A DNA stretch of 64,000 nt, from contig NZ_JAQMHV010000001.1 of the NCBI RefSeq assembly GCF_028307215.1, positions 558,001 through 622,000 of the forward strand. Direction: 5' to 3'. The position numbers and the translations under genes were made by a program. This document shows, one piece after another, positions 1 to 6,976 of this stretch. This DNA comes from Falsirhodobacter sp. 20TX0035 (GTDB lineage Bacteria > Pseudomonadota > Alphaproteobacteria > Rhodobacterales > Rhodobacteraceae). A model generated the notes under the pieces. It was given only the letters and a program-made list of their open reading frames with translations, was not told the DNA's origin and did not search any database. Position 1 is the first letter of the stretch. Every line of letters starts with the position of its first letter.

Positions 1-1534
1 TGTTCAGCGCCAGCGTCCCCTCGCTGTCGAGGTTCGAGTTCGGCTCGTCCAGCACAAGGAAGACCGGATCGCCGTAGAGCGCCCGCGCCAGACCCACGCG
101 CTGCACCTGCCCGCCCGAAAGCTTCCCGCCCAGCGCCGACACCTGCGTGTCGTAGCCGTCGGCCAGCTTCAGGATCATGTCATGCGCGCCGGCCTTCTGC
201 GCCGCCTCCACCACCTTGGCCGGATCGGCGTCGCCCGACAGGCGCGCGATGTTTTCGGCAAGGGTTCCGGCGAACAGGCTGACGCGCTGGGGAAGATAGC
301 CGATCATGCCGCCCAGCACGTCCGGGTCATACTGGTCCAGCGTGGCGCCGCCCAGACGGATCTCTCCGCTTGCCGGGGTCCACAGGCCCGTCAGCGCGCG
401 GGCGAGCGAGGTCTTGCCCGACCCCGACGCGCCGATCACGCCCACGGCCTGCCCCGGTTCGGCGTGAAAGGAGATGCCGCGCAGCAGGGGCGTCTGTTCG
501 CCGGGGGCGCGCACGACCAGACCGCTCACCTCGATCCGCGCTTGGGGGCGGGGCAGCGGGGTGCGGGGTTCGACGGGGGGCGTCTGCTCCAGCAGCTGCG
601 ACAGGCGCATCCAGCCTTCGCGCGCGCGGGCGGCAAGGCCCCACTGGCCGATGACCGTCTCGATCGGGGCCAGCGCCCGGCCCAGCAGGATGGAGCTGGC
701 GATCATCGCGCCCGCCCCAAGTTCGCCCTGGATCACCAGCCAGGCGCCCATGCCCAGCATGGCCGACTGCAGGAACATCCGCAGCGTCTTGGTGGACACG
801 CTGAAGGCGCCCGACCGGTCCGCGGTGCGCAGCCCCAGATCCGTGGCGTCCGACCGCACGCACAGCCAGCGGGCGAAAGCCGCGCCTTCCATGCCCAGGC
901 TGCGCACGGTTTCCACTTCGGCCTTCAGGCCGTTGGCGATCTGGTCCGCCTCCATCCCCGCGATGTCGGACCGGCGGGACGCTTCGCGCGTGCTGGCCTG
1001 GTTGAACAGCGCCAGCGCGACCAGAACGACCCCGCCGCCCAAAGCGAGCCAGCCCATGAACGGGTGGAACACGAAGATCAGCGCGATGAAGAACGGCGTC
1101 CACGGAAGGTCGCAGAAGGCCAGCACCACCGGCGAGGCGATGGCCCGCTGCACCGCCCCCAGATCCCCCTGCGCGGCGCGCGCGTTCACGTCCGCCGGCG
1201 CGACCAAGCCGCGGTGAAGGCTGGCGCGGAACACCCGAAGCTCCAACGCCTTCTGGAACCCGGCGCCGATCCGCGCCGTCAGGCGGCCCCGCGCATAGTC
1301 CAGAAAGCCCATCCCCACGAACATCAGCGTCAAGAGCAGCGACAGCGCCACCAGCGTGGGCACCGACCGTGCCGGAAGCACCCGGTCGTAGACCTGAAGC
1401 ATGTAGAGCGGCCCCGCCAGCATCAGCAGGTTCGCCACGACCGAGAACACGAAGATGGCGGCCCAGAGCGCGCGGAACTTGCCATTGGCGGCGCGCAGCT
1501 CCGCTGCGCCTTTTGAGGAAGAGGTTCGGGTCAT
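1..1534 (-). CDS. type I secretion system permease/ATPase (PrtD-like), 3' end outside window
   Basis: Inner-membrane ABC exporter subunit of a type I secretion system. It would energise export of a C-terminal-signal protein together with a membrane-fusion protein and an outer-membrane channel. The 511 codons present start at ATG 1534. An N-terminal membrane domain (helices near residues 22-45, 60-78, 137-180 and 255-285) carries the PrtD-type motif LYMLQVYDRV. The ATPase domain has Walker A GASGSGKT (368-375), signature LSGGQ (472-476) and Walker B FLVLDEP (492-498). All core motifs are intact. The H-loop and C-terminus lie beyond base 1. PrtD-family proteins run to about 550-580 residues, so only a short tail is missing. 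The family assignment is firm; the exported substrate is unknown, and no RTX-type substrate gene lies nearby in the window. Confidence 0.9.
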   Translation of the reverse strand, partial: MTRTSSSKGAAELRAANGKFRALWAAIFVFSVVANLLMLAGPLYMLQVYDRVLPARSVPTLVALSLLLTLMFVGMGFLDYARGRLTARIGAGFQKALELRVFRASLHRGLVAPADVNARAAQGDLGAVQRAIASPVVLAFCDLPWTPFFIALIFVFHPFMGWLALGGGVVLVALALFNQASTREASRRSDIAGMEADQIANGLKAEVETVRSLGMEGAAFARWLCVRSDATDLGLRTADRSGAFSVSTKTLRMFLQSAMLGMGAWLVIQGELGAGAMIASSILLGRALAPIETVIGQWGLAARAREGWMRLSQLLEQTPPVEPRTPLPRPQARIEVSGLVVRAPGEQTPLLRGISFHAEPGQAVGVIGASGSGKTSLARALTGLWTPASGEIRLGGATLDQYDPDVLGGMIGYLPQRVSLFAGTLAENIARLSGDADPAKVVEAAQKAGAHDMILKLADGYDTQVSALGGKLSGGQVQRVGLARALYGDPVFLVLDEPNSNLDSEGTLALN

Positions 1535-1875
1535 GGGGGCTTTCTGGTCGTCACGTCGAAAAAGGGCGTCGCAGATCCCGACGGGGTCCCGGAACGCGGT
1601 CGGCGGACAGCCTAACACCTTCATGTGGCGATGTGATGACAGTGTCGCGGGGCATCCAAGTGCCAATTGCGCATAATTTTGTCCTCTTGGAAAAACTAAA
1701 TAAATATCCGTAATATCGTACAGATACTTATCTGGTGGCGAATTAGATTCGCCTCACGATCTTGCCTGCCGGTGGTGTAAATCTGCACAATCTATGGCAC
1801 ACGGACCTTCTACGCGATCTCAAAAGTGAAAGGGTCCGCGTGGAGCGGCCCTGCTTCCTGAGCTTTCCTGAGAGC
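1535..1875. other. intergenic stretch with no gene seen
   Basis: I see no convincing coding sequence here. Bases 1670-1750 are clearly richer in A+T than their surroundings. They contain a perfect 7-bp inverted repeat (GGCGAAT at 1737-1743, ATTCGCC at 1747-1753, spacer TAG) without a T-run. The part next to 1534 should hold the promoter of the secretion ATPase. The rest joins the remnant zone that follows. Confidence 0.5.
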
Positions 1876-2282
1876 TCAGCCATCGCTCGACAGGTCTTCC
1901 AGAAGCTTGTCCTGATCGAATGATCCCTCATAGTCCTTCATGGAGAACGGCGAGAAGCCGCGAGGGCTGCCGTGGATGAGGGAGAACGCTCTAAGAAGTC
2001 TGCGTTCGACAGGTCGTCGAAGATGACTTCTGCCTTGTCGGCGCAGCTGTAGGCCTAGGTGTTCAATTTGCCAAAGTCCCGCGCCGGATGGATCAGGCCG
2101 AAGTGGGCAAGCCCCAGCAGATACCTCAGCTGCCGGCGCTCCTCCGACGTTTCGTCGTTCTCGATATGCTTTGCAAGATCCGGAATACTGGACAGGATCA
2201 AAGACCACCCCGGGTCCTTCAAGACGACCTTGAACGAGGCGAGCACGACACGGTTCGCGGCACGGCCTGTGTCCGAGAACAT
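1876..2282 (-). pseudogene. TniB-like transposition ATPase remnant
   Basis: Read on the minus strand, 2282-2055 encodes a stretch containing LKDPGWSLILSSIPDL followed by a charged region. This resembles the part of TniB-family AAA+ proteins (Tn5053/Tn552-type transposons) that follows the Walker motifs, where the family has 'W-x-(4)-LSG-P-L'. An in-frame TAG follows KLNT. The reading then continues as AYSCADKAEVIFDDLSNADF and shifts frame before ending near 1876. There is no start codon region, no Walker A, and no partner transposase. The identification rests on pattern memory only, so it is tentative; that the piece is a broken gene is better supported. Confidence 0.4.
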
Positions 2283-2345
2283 GTGCTGGCACTAATGTAG
2301 TGGATGCCGACGACACCTTGACGCTTTGCCTGCTCAAGAACGCGG

Positions 2346-2453
2346 GGGGGCCACTTCGCCTCGGCCCACGACCTGTCGACGCTGGGACGGCACCTGTTCT
2401 TCGACTTCCCGGCCTATTACAACCTCTTCTCGCGGCGCAGGACGGAGGCGGGC
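2346..2453 (+). pseudogene. D-alanyl-D-alanine carboxypeptidase (S11) internal fragment
   Basis: A 36-codon plus-strand segment reads GGHFASAHDLSTLGRHLFFD followed by FPAYYNLFSRRRTEAG. This matches the segment of peptidase S11 (DacA/DacC/DacF) between the SxN and KTG motifs, the '(S/T)A-DL-L-(R)-L—D-P-YY—-S' block. An in-frame TGA lies just upstream at about 2319. Neither the SxxK serine nor the KTG motif is present. Downstream the fragment runs directly into the inverted IS3 orfA remnant, with the boundary at 2453-2456. It is a dead internal fragment left by insertion or deletion. Confidence 0.6.
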
Positions 2454-2689
2454 ATCTGGCGATCCAAGGTCAGGTCCGCCACGATCCGCTTCAACCGCGC
2501 GTTCTCGTCTTCGAGCTGCTTCAGCCGGCGCATCTCGTCCGCCAGCCGACCGCCATACTTCTTCTTTCAGGCAAGGTTGGTCGACTGTCCGACCCCTGCC
2601 TTGAGACAGTTCTCGGCAAACGATGTGCCCTCCTCGCCCTGCTTCAGGATGAACGCCTTTTGCGCGTCCGTGAGCTTCGATGCCTTCAT
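2453..2689 (-). pseudogene. IS3-family transposase OrfA remnant with in-frame stop
   Basis: From ATG 2689 the minus strand encodes a typical IS3 OrfA: a helix-turn-helix N-terminus beginning MKASKLTDAQKAFILKQGEE, then the leucine-zipper-like stretch LADEMRRLKQLEDENARLKR and the conserved block IVADLTLDRQM. Codon 41 is TGA (2567-2569), where the family normally has the Trp of 'WKKKYGG', so the frame is interrupted. Homology ends at DRQM (2453). OrfB, with the DDE catalytic domain, is absent. The element is a non-functional scar. The bases up to about 2815 are probably the rest of its left end. Confidence 0.8.
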
Positions 2690-2782
2690 CGTTCTCAGCT
2701 CTTCTCCCAGCCAGGGAATGTTAGCCGAGAACTCCAGCTTCAAACGGTCCAGTTCTCAGGACGCAAAGCAAGAGTGTAAGTG

Positions 2783-2809
2783 CCGGTTCCTCCGGCTCGA
2801 AGGAACCGG
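2783..2809. repeat. perfect 9-bp hairpin
   Basis: CCGGTTCCT (2783-2791) and AGGAACCGG (2801-2809) form a perfect stem around a 9-base loop. It lies about 95 bases outside the IS3 orfA start and may belong to the insertion sequence end or be an old terminator. From 2810 to 3061 I see no gene. Confidence 0.5.
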
Positions 2810-3061
2810 GAAAATTTTGTGTCCATGGGCGCCTTCGGATGGGAGTGCGAAGGCGGCTTCTCCTATGAACATTGTTTCGTGTTGAATGCCCGTGGGAGTT
2901 GTCAACCCGCTATCAATTCTCGTCAGAATATAGAGTCTGCTTCATGCAATTCTCGACACGAAGAGCTTGATGCAGGTGCTATCGTAAGCCGGTCGGATCA
3001 AGCGTCTCAGCTATAACCGCGACGTCTCCGCAAGGATGACAAAATACGGCCATTGATGTCC

Positions 3062-4492
3062 TCACTCTGCCTTGGGAACGGGCCCATCCGCCAAGCACGT
3101 CACGGCTGGGACGAGACCGTGGCCGAACACCTCGTCATGGCCGGGCGCGCCCATATCCTTGGCCCGGTCGGCAAGCCGGCGGGCGATGTCCACCGGCGTG
3201 GCGTCCGTATCCGCCTGCAACAGGCGCGCCGCAGCGGCGGTCACGAATGGGGCCGCAAAGGAGGTGCCCGTTTTGGGACGCCCCCCGCTGATGGACGCAG
3301 CGGTCCAAACCTCCACACCGGGCGCGGCAAGATCCAGATGCGGACCCCGCCCGGCACGGCGGTAGGGTTCGCCCTTGCCGTCCACCGCCGTCACGGCGAG
3401 GACGCCGTCATAGGCCGCGGGATAAGCAGGCTTGGCCCGCGCGCCGCCATTGCCGGCGGCCGCCACGATCACGACGCCTTCTGCCACCAGACGCGTGACC
3501 GCCCCCTCCAGCACGTCGTTCGCGGGCCCGGCCAGCGACAGGTTGATCACCGCGACATCGCGCTCGATCAGGTGGGCCAGCGCCCGGATCAGCACGAAGG
3601 CATCCGCGCGTTCGTCCCCGCGCACCTTTTCGAATGCGTCGACGGCCAGAAGGCGGGCGTCCGGCACCAGCCCCGGCGACCGGCCGCCCGGGGCCCCCAC
3701 CAAAAGGGACGCAACCGATGTTCCGTGCATCTCGCCCGAAGGGGCGGCGTCGGGACCCATGCGGTGGATCTCCAGCCGCGCTCCCTCGAATGTGTCGTGG
3801 TCGGCGTTCAGGCCGGTGTCGATCATCCCTATGAGGATGTCGGCCCCGCAGCCCTCCCGTGTGGAAGGAAGCGCCCAGCCGATCTGGGCCACGCTTGCGC
3901 AATGCGGGCCCGTGCAGTCGCCCGCCTCTCCGCGATAGAAATGGTTGAAGTCGGCCTCCCGGCCGGTGTCCAGCCGACGGATCCGGTCGCGTGCGGCCTC
4001 CAGGGTCATGGCCCGGGGCGCCTGCAGCCGCCGCAGCGTGACGCCGAAGGCAGGAAGAACCTGTTCCTCCAGAACGGTGAAACCTTCCGACACCAGAACC
4101 CCAAGGTCGGCGGCCGACAGGTCCATCGCGACGATCTCCTCGCGGCGCGTCGGCGGGGGCGGGACCGGGGCGGCGGGTCGTGCGGCGCGGCGGATGACGG
4201 GGGGCGGCTCTTGGCGCGGAAAGACCCGTCGCAGGAGGCGCGGTCGGTCGTCGTCGTCCCCGCCGCCATCGTCCGCGGACGACGATCTGCCGCCGCCCGT
4301 GCCACCACCCCCACCGTCATCATCAGCATCGTCGTCATCGCCGCCATCATCATCGTCGTTACCGTCATCATCGCCCCCCTCATCGTCGTCCGCCCAGGCC
4401 ATGCCCGCAGGCACCAGACGCGGGTCGACGCTTGCGGCGGCGAAGGCGGCCAGAAGCGCCAGAAGAAGCAGTCGGCCGGTCCGGGTGGTCAT
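3062..4492 (-). CDS. secreted subtilisin-like serine protease (S8) with acidic tract
   Basis: Exported subtilase of 476 residues from ATG 4492. A Sec-type signal (hydrophobic residues 8-33, likely cut after AWA) is followed at once by an Asp/Gly-rich low-complexity tract (35-82), a Pro-rich linker (about 97-116) and the protease domain. The catalytic triad is visible: Asp225 in GMIDTG, His256 in MHGTSVA, Ser411 in GTSFAAP, with oxyanion Asn348 in AAAGNGG. It is transcribed away from the ECF sigma gene. Its upstream region carries a GGAATGA-N15-CGTCT element on its own strand, so it is a likely target of that sigma factor. Acidic tracts of this kind often bind calcium, which is inference here. 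The substrate is unknown. Confidence 0.9.
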   Translation of the reverse strand: MTTRTGRLLLLALLAAFAAASVDPRLVPAGMAWADDDEGGDDDGNDDDDGGDDDDADDDGGGGGTGGGRSSSADDGGGDDDDRPRLLRRVFPRQEPPPVIRRAARPAAPVPPPPTRREEIVAMDLSAADLGVLVSEGFTVLEEQVLPAFGVTLRRLQAPRAMTLEAARDRIRRLDTGREADFNHFYRGEAGDCTGPHCASVAQIGWALPSTREGCGADILIGMIDTGLNADHDTFEGARLEIHRMGPDAAPSGEMHGTSVASLLVGAPGGRSPGLVPDARLLAVDAFEKVRGDERADAFVLIRALAHLIERDVAVINLSLAGPANDVLEGAVTRLVAEGVVIVAAAGNGGARAKPAYPAAYDGVLAVTAVDGKGEPYRRAGRGPHLDLAAPGVEVWTAASISGGRPKTGTSFAAPFVTAAAARLLQADTDATPVDIARRLADRAKDMGAPGHDEVFGHGLVPAVTCLADGPVPKAE

Positions 4493-4549
4493 GCAGGCAT
4501 CCTTTTGTCGCAGGGGGGGCGGCTGGCCAGATCGTGGCCCGCCCGCTAC

Positions 4550-4576
4550 AGACGTGTCAGCCACGACTTTCATTCC
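4550..4576 (-). promoter_or_regulatory. candidate ECF-type promoter of the subtilase gene
   Basis: On the minus strand GGAATGA (4576-4570) is followed after 15 bases by CGTCT (4554-4550). Measured from GGAAT to CGT the gap is 17 bases. The layout matches the two plus-strand copies at 5096 and 5861. Transcription would begin about 50 bases before ATG 4492. Confidence 0.5.
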
Positions 4577-4615
4577 CGCCACGGACTGTCGCTGCGTGAA
4601 AGAGCCGCACCCGCC

Positions 4616-5107
4616 ATGACCGATCCCTTCACCGAAACCCTGATTGCGTTTCTGCCCAACCTGCGCCGGTTTGCGCTGTCGCTGACCCAACGGGCGGATG
4701 CGGCGGACGACCTTGTGCAGATCACGGCCGAGCGCGCGCTGGCCGGTCGCCACGGCTATGACCCCGCGATCCGGATGGAAGCGTGGCTGTTCCGCATCCT
4801 GCGCAACGCCTTCATCGACCAGACCCGGCGGGACCGCGTGCGCGGCCACAGCGTGGACATCCATGACATGCCCGAGGCGGCCGTGATCGACGGGGCGGCG
4901 GTGACCGAAACCGCGCTGATGCTGGGGGCCGCGCAATCCGCGCTGGACCGGTTGCCGGACGATCAGCGGCAGGTCATGCTCCTCGTCTGCGTGGAGGAGT
5001 TGAGCTATGCCGAGGCCGCCGCCATCTTGGGCATCCCCGTAGGCACGGTGATGAGCCGGCTGTCCCGCGCCCGGCTGGCCGTCGCGAAAACGCTGGGAAT
5101 AAGCTGA
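4616..5107 (+). CDS. ECF-family RNA polymerase sigma factor
   Basis: Group IV sigma factor of 163 residues, directing RNA polymerase to stress-type promoters. Sigma region 2 spans about residues 10-75, with the core-binding DDLVQ motif and the promoter-melting segment around ILRNAFIDQTRR. Sigma-4 spans about 105-160, with the helix-turn-helix LSYAEAAAILGIPVGTVMSRLSRAR. The start ATG 4616 opens directly on region 2; the reading frame continues upstream but that part is antisense to the protease. The gene is followed 42 bases later by its anti-sigma factor and is divergent from the subtilase. A GGAATAA element overlaps its own 3' end, suggesting autoregulation of the anti-sigma gene rather than of the sigma gene. 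Confidence 0.93.
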   Translation: MTDPFTETLIAFLPNLRRFALSLTQRADAADDLVQITAERALAGRHGYDPAIRMEAWLFRILRNAFIDQTRRDRVRGHSVDIHDMPEAAVIDGAAVTETALMLGAAQSALDRLPDDQRQVMLLVCVEELSYAEAAAILGIPVGTVMSRLSRARLAVAKTLGIS

Positions 5108-5122
5108 TGGCCCGAACGTATA
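5096..5122 (+). promoter_or_regulatory. candidate ECF-type promoter before the anti-sigma gene
   Basis: GGAATAA (5096-5102), 14-base spacer, CGTATA (5117-5122), ending 27 bases before ATG 5150. It overlaps the last codons of the sigma gene. The spacing is identical to that of the copy at 5861. Confidence 0.5.
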
Positions 5123-5149
5123 CCCATATTCCCGCTGCAGGAGCGTGAC

Positions 5150-5830
5150 ATGGAGATCACCGACGAACGACTGATGGCCTTTACCGACGGAGAGCTTGAT
5201 CCCGCCGAGGCGCGCGACGTGGCAGCCCGCGTGGCGGAGGATCCGGCCCTGCGCGAACGCCTGCGCCTGTTCACCGCCAGCCGCGCGGCCCTGTCCGGCC
5301 TGACCGCCCCGCCAGTGCCCGATGCCCTTGCGGCCCGCATCCGCGCCCTGTCCGACACCGCACCTGCCGCCAATGTGGTGCCGCTGGCACCGCGCCGCCA
5401 CAGGCGCTGGCAACTGCCCGCCGCAGCCGCGGTGGCGCTGGCGGTCGGACTGGGTGCGGGGCTTTTCGCGCGGCCCATGTCGCCGGTTTTCGGCACGGTG
5501 GGGGATCTGGCCGCCGCGTTGTCCTCCGTTCCCGCGGGCGAGGAGGCGACGGTCGGGGACGGCACGCTTCACGTCATCTCCACCTTCCGCACCGCCGACG
5601 GCACCCTGTGCCGGGAGTTCGAGCATGACGGAGCGGACGGGCGTCGCCTCACCTCTGTCGCCTGTCATGCGGAGGGGGCGTGGGACCTGCGGCTTGCCGT
5701 CGCCGGCGGTGGGTCGGACGGGTATGCCCCGGTATCGTCGGGCGACGCGCTGGAGGCGTGGTTCACCGGGGCAGAGGCCGGACCCGCGCTGGATCCCGCC
5801 GCCGAGGCGGAGGCGCTGAGCGGCCTCTGA
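5150..5830 (+). CDS. anti-sigma factor, single-pass membrane protein
   Basis: 226-residue partner of the preceding ECF sigma factor. The N-terminus (about 1-60: ITDERLMAFTDGELDPAEA...) is the cytoplasmic anti-sigma helical domain found in zinc-free relatives of the zf-HC2 anti-sigma domain; I see no HxxxCxxC motif. A membrane helix lies at about residues 88-108 (LPAAAAVALAVGLGAGL), and a periplasmic domain of about 115 residues follows. ATG 5150 is preceded by GGAGCG. The membrane position suggests that an envelope signal releases the sigma factor. Confidence 0.85.
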   Translation: MEITDERLMAFTDGELDPAEARDVAARVAEDPALRERLRLFTASRAALSGLTAPPVPDALAARIRALSDTAPAANVVPLAPRRHRRWQLPAAAAVALAVGLGAGLFARPMSPVFGTVGDLAAALSSVPAGEEATVGDGTLHVISTFRTADGTLCREFEHDGADGRRLTSVACHAEGAWDLRLAVAGGGSDGYAPVSSGDALEAWFTGAEAGPALDPAAEAEALSGL

Positions 5831-5860
5831 CCCCGCGCCGCGAAAATTTTTGCGCGGGCG

Positions 5861-5887
5861 GGAATAAGACCCCGCCCCATGCGTCTC
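5861..5887 (+). promoter_or_regulatory. candidate ECF-type promoter of the NTPase-ABC operon
   Basis: GGAATAA (5861-5867), 14-base spacer, CGTCTC (5882-5887), 33 bases before ATG 5921. This is the best of the three copies, and its -10 element matches the subtilase promoter (CGTCT). Confidence 0.6.
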
Positions 5888-5920
5888 CTCGGCACAACCG
5901 CGCGACAGAGGAGATGCGCC

Positions 5921-6976
5921 ATGACCATCGACACCTGCCTGCCCCCGCTTTCCACCCTGAAATGGAGCTTCACCACCCGCCGCGTGAACCGCGGCGACGT
6001 GGCCGGACTTTCGGCCGATCTTGCCGCCGCGCAGGCGGGCGATCTGGTGCTGTGCCGGGTCCAGCTTCTGGGCCAGCATCGCAAGCTTCAGCTTGCGGAT
6101 CGCCGCACGTCGGAACTTTATCGCGGCGACCTGATCGTCCTGTGCCTGGGCGACCGTTACGCCCCCGACCAGTTCGAGGGCCATGCCGTGCTGGAGGGTC
6201 CGGGCGCGGACCTGCTGGCCGGGGGCGGCATTGTCGGCAAGATGCGCCACGCCCATGTCCGCATGGCCCTGCCCACGCAACTGGAGGTTCTGGGCATCTT
6301 GACGGACATTGCGGGAGAGCGGATCAACGTCGCCGGCTCTGCCCTGCCCACCGCCGACATCCCTGACGACGTGACGGTGATCGGCGTCTTCGGCGCGTCG
6401 ATGAACGCGGGCAAGACCACGGCAGCCGTCAGCCTTGCCCATGGCCTGACCCGCGCCGGGTTCCGCGTGGCAGGCGTCAAGGCGACCGGAACCGGCGCCT
6501 TCGGCGACTTCAACGCCTTCGAGGATGCGGGCGTGCCCGCCACCGACTTCACCGATGCCGGTATGCCCACCACCTACCGCATGCCCCTGTCCCGGATCGA
6601 GGACGGGTTCCGCACGCTGGTCGGCACCGCCGCCGCCCGCGGCGCCGAGATCGTGGTGGTGGAGATCGCCGACGGCGTCTTCCAGGCCGAGACGGGCGCG
6701 ATCCTGCGCGGATCCGCGATCCGCGACCGGATGGACGGGATCCTGTTCGCGGCTCCCGACGCCCTGGGTTCGCTGGGAGGGGTGGAGGTGCTGCGCGCGC
6801 ACGGGCTGCGGCCCTTCGCCGTCTCGGGGATGGTCACATGCTCGCCGCTGGGTCAGGCCGAGGCGGTGGCCGCGACCGGCGTGCCACACCACGGCCGGGA
6901 GGAACTGGCGACGGCCGAGGTGGCCGAAGCGCTGGTCGCCACCCTTCTGCGCCGTGCGAAGTCGCAGGCCGCTTGA
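5921..6976 (+). CDS. P-loop NTPase of unknown function (BioD/MobB/DUF1611-like fold)
   Basis: 351-residue cytoplasmic protein. ATG 5921 was chosen because AGAGGAG sits 6-7 bases upstream; an in-frame ATG at 5879 lies inside the probable promoter. Residues 1-148 form an N-terminal domain I do not recognise. Residues 149-351 are a P-loop domain with Walker A GASMNAGKT (158-166) and later EIVVVEIADGVF, where the acidic residues may act as Walker B. The 'NAGKT' loop and the helix 'AHGLTRAGFRVAGVKATGTG' recall BioD/MobB/CobQ-type NTPases. It overlaps the following ABC gene by one base (TGATG), so the two are translationally coupled. No function is assigned; a role in controlling or loading the ABC partner is a guess. 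Confidence 0.75.
   Translation: MTIDTCLPPLSTLKWSFTTRRVNRGDVAGLSADLAAAQAGDLVLCRVQLLGQHRKLQLADRRTSELYRGDLIVLCLGDRYAPDQFEGHAVLEGPGADLLAGGGIVGKMRHAHVRMALPTQLEVLGILTDIAGERINVAGSALPTADIPDDVTVIGVFGASMNAGKTTAAVSLAHGLTRAGFRVAGVKATGTGAFGDFNAFEDAGVPATDFTDAGMPTTYRMPLSRIEDGFRTLVGTAAARGAEIVVVEIADGVFQAETGAILRGSAIRDRMDGILFAAPDALGSLGGVEVLRAHGLRPFAVSGMVTCSPLGQAEAVAATGVPHHGREELATAEVAEALVATLLRRAKSQAA

Noticed and set aside
182-1516. 444-codon plus-strand ORF at the left edge
   Set aside because: Antisense to the clearly recognisable secretion ATPase; rich in Arg/His/Gln as typical for GC-bias shadow frames.
3062-4492. Subtilase as substrate of the type I secretion ATPase at 1-1534
   Set aside because: The protease has a Sec signal peptide and no RTX repeats or C-terminal secretion signal; the acidic tract is N-terminal and not of the GGxGxDxxx type.
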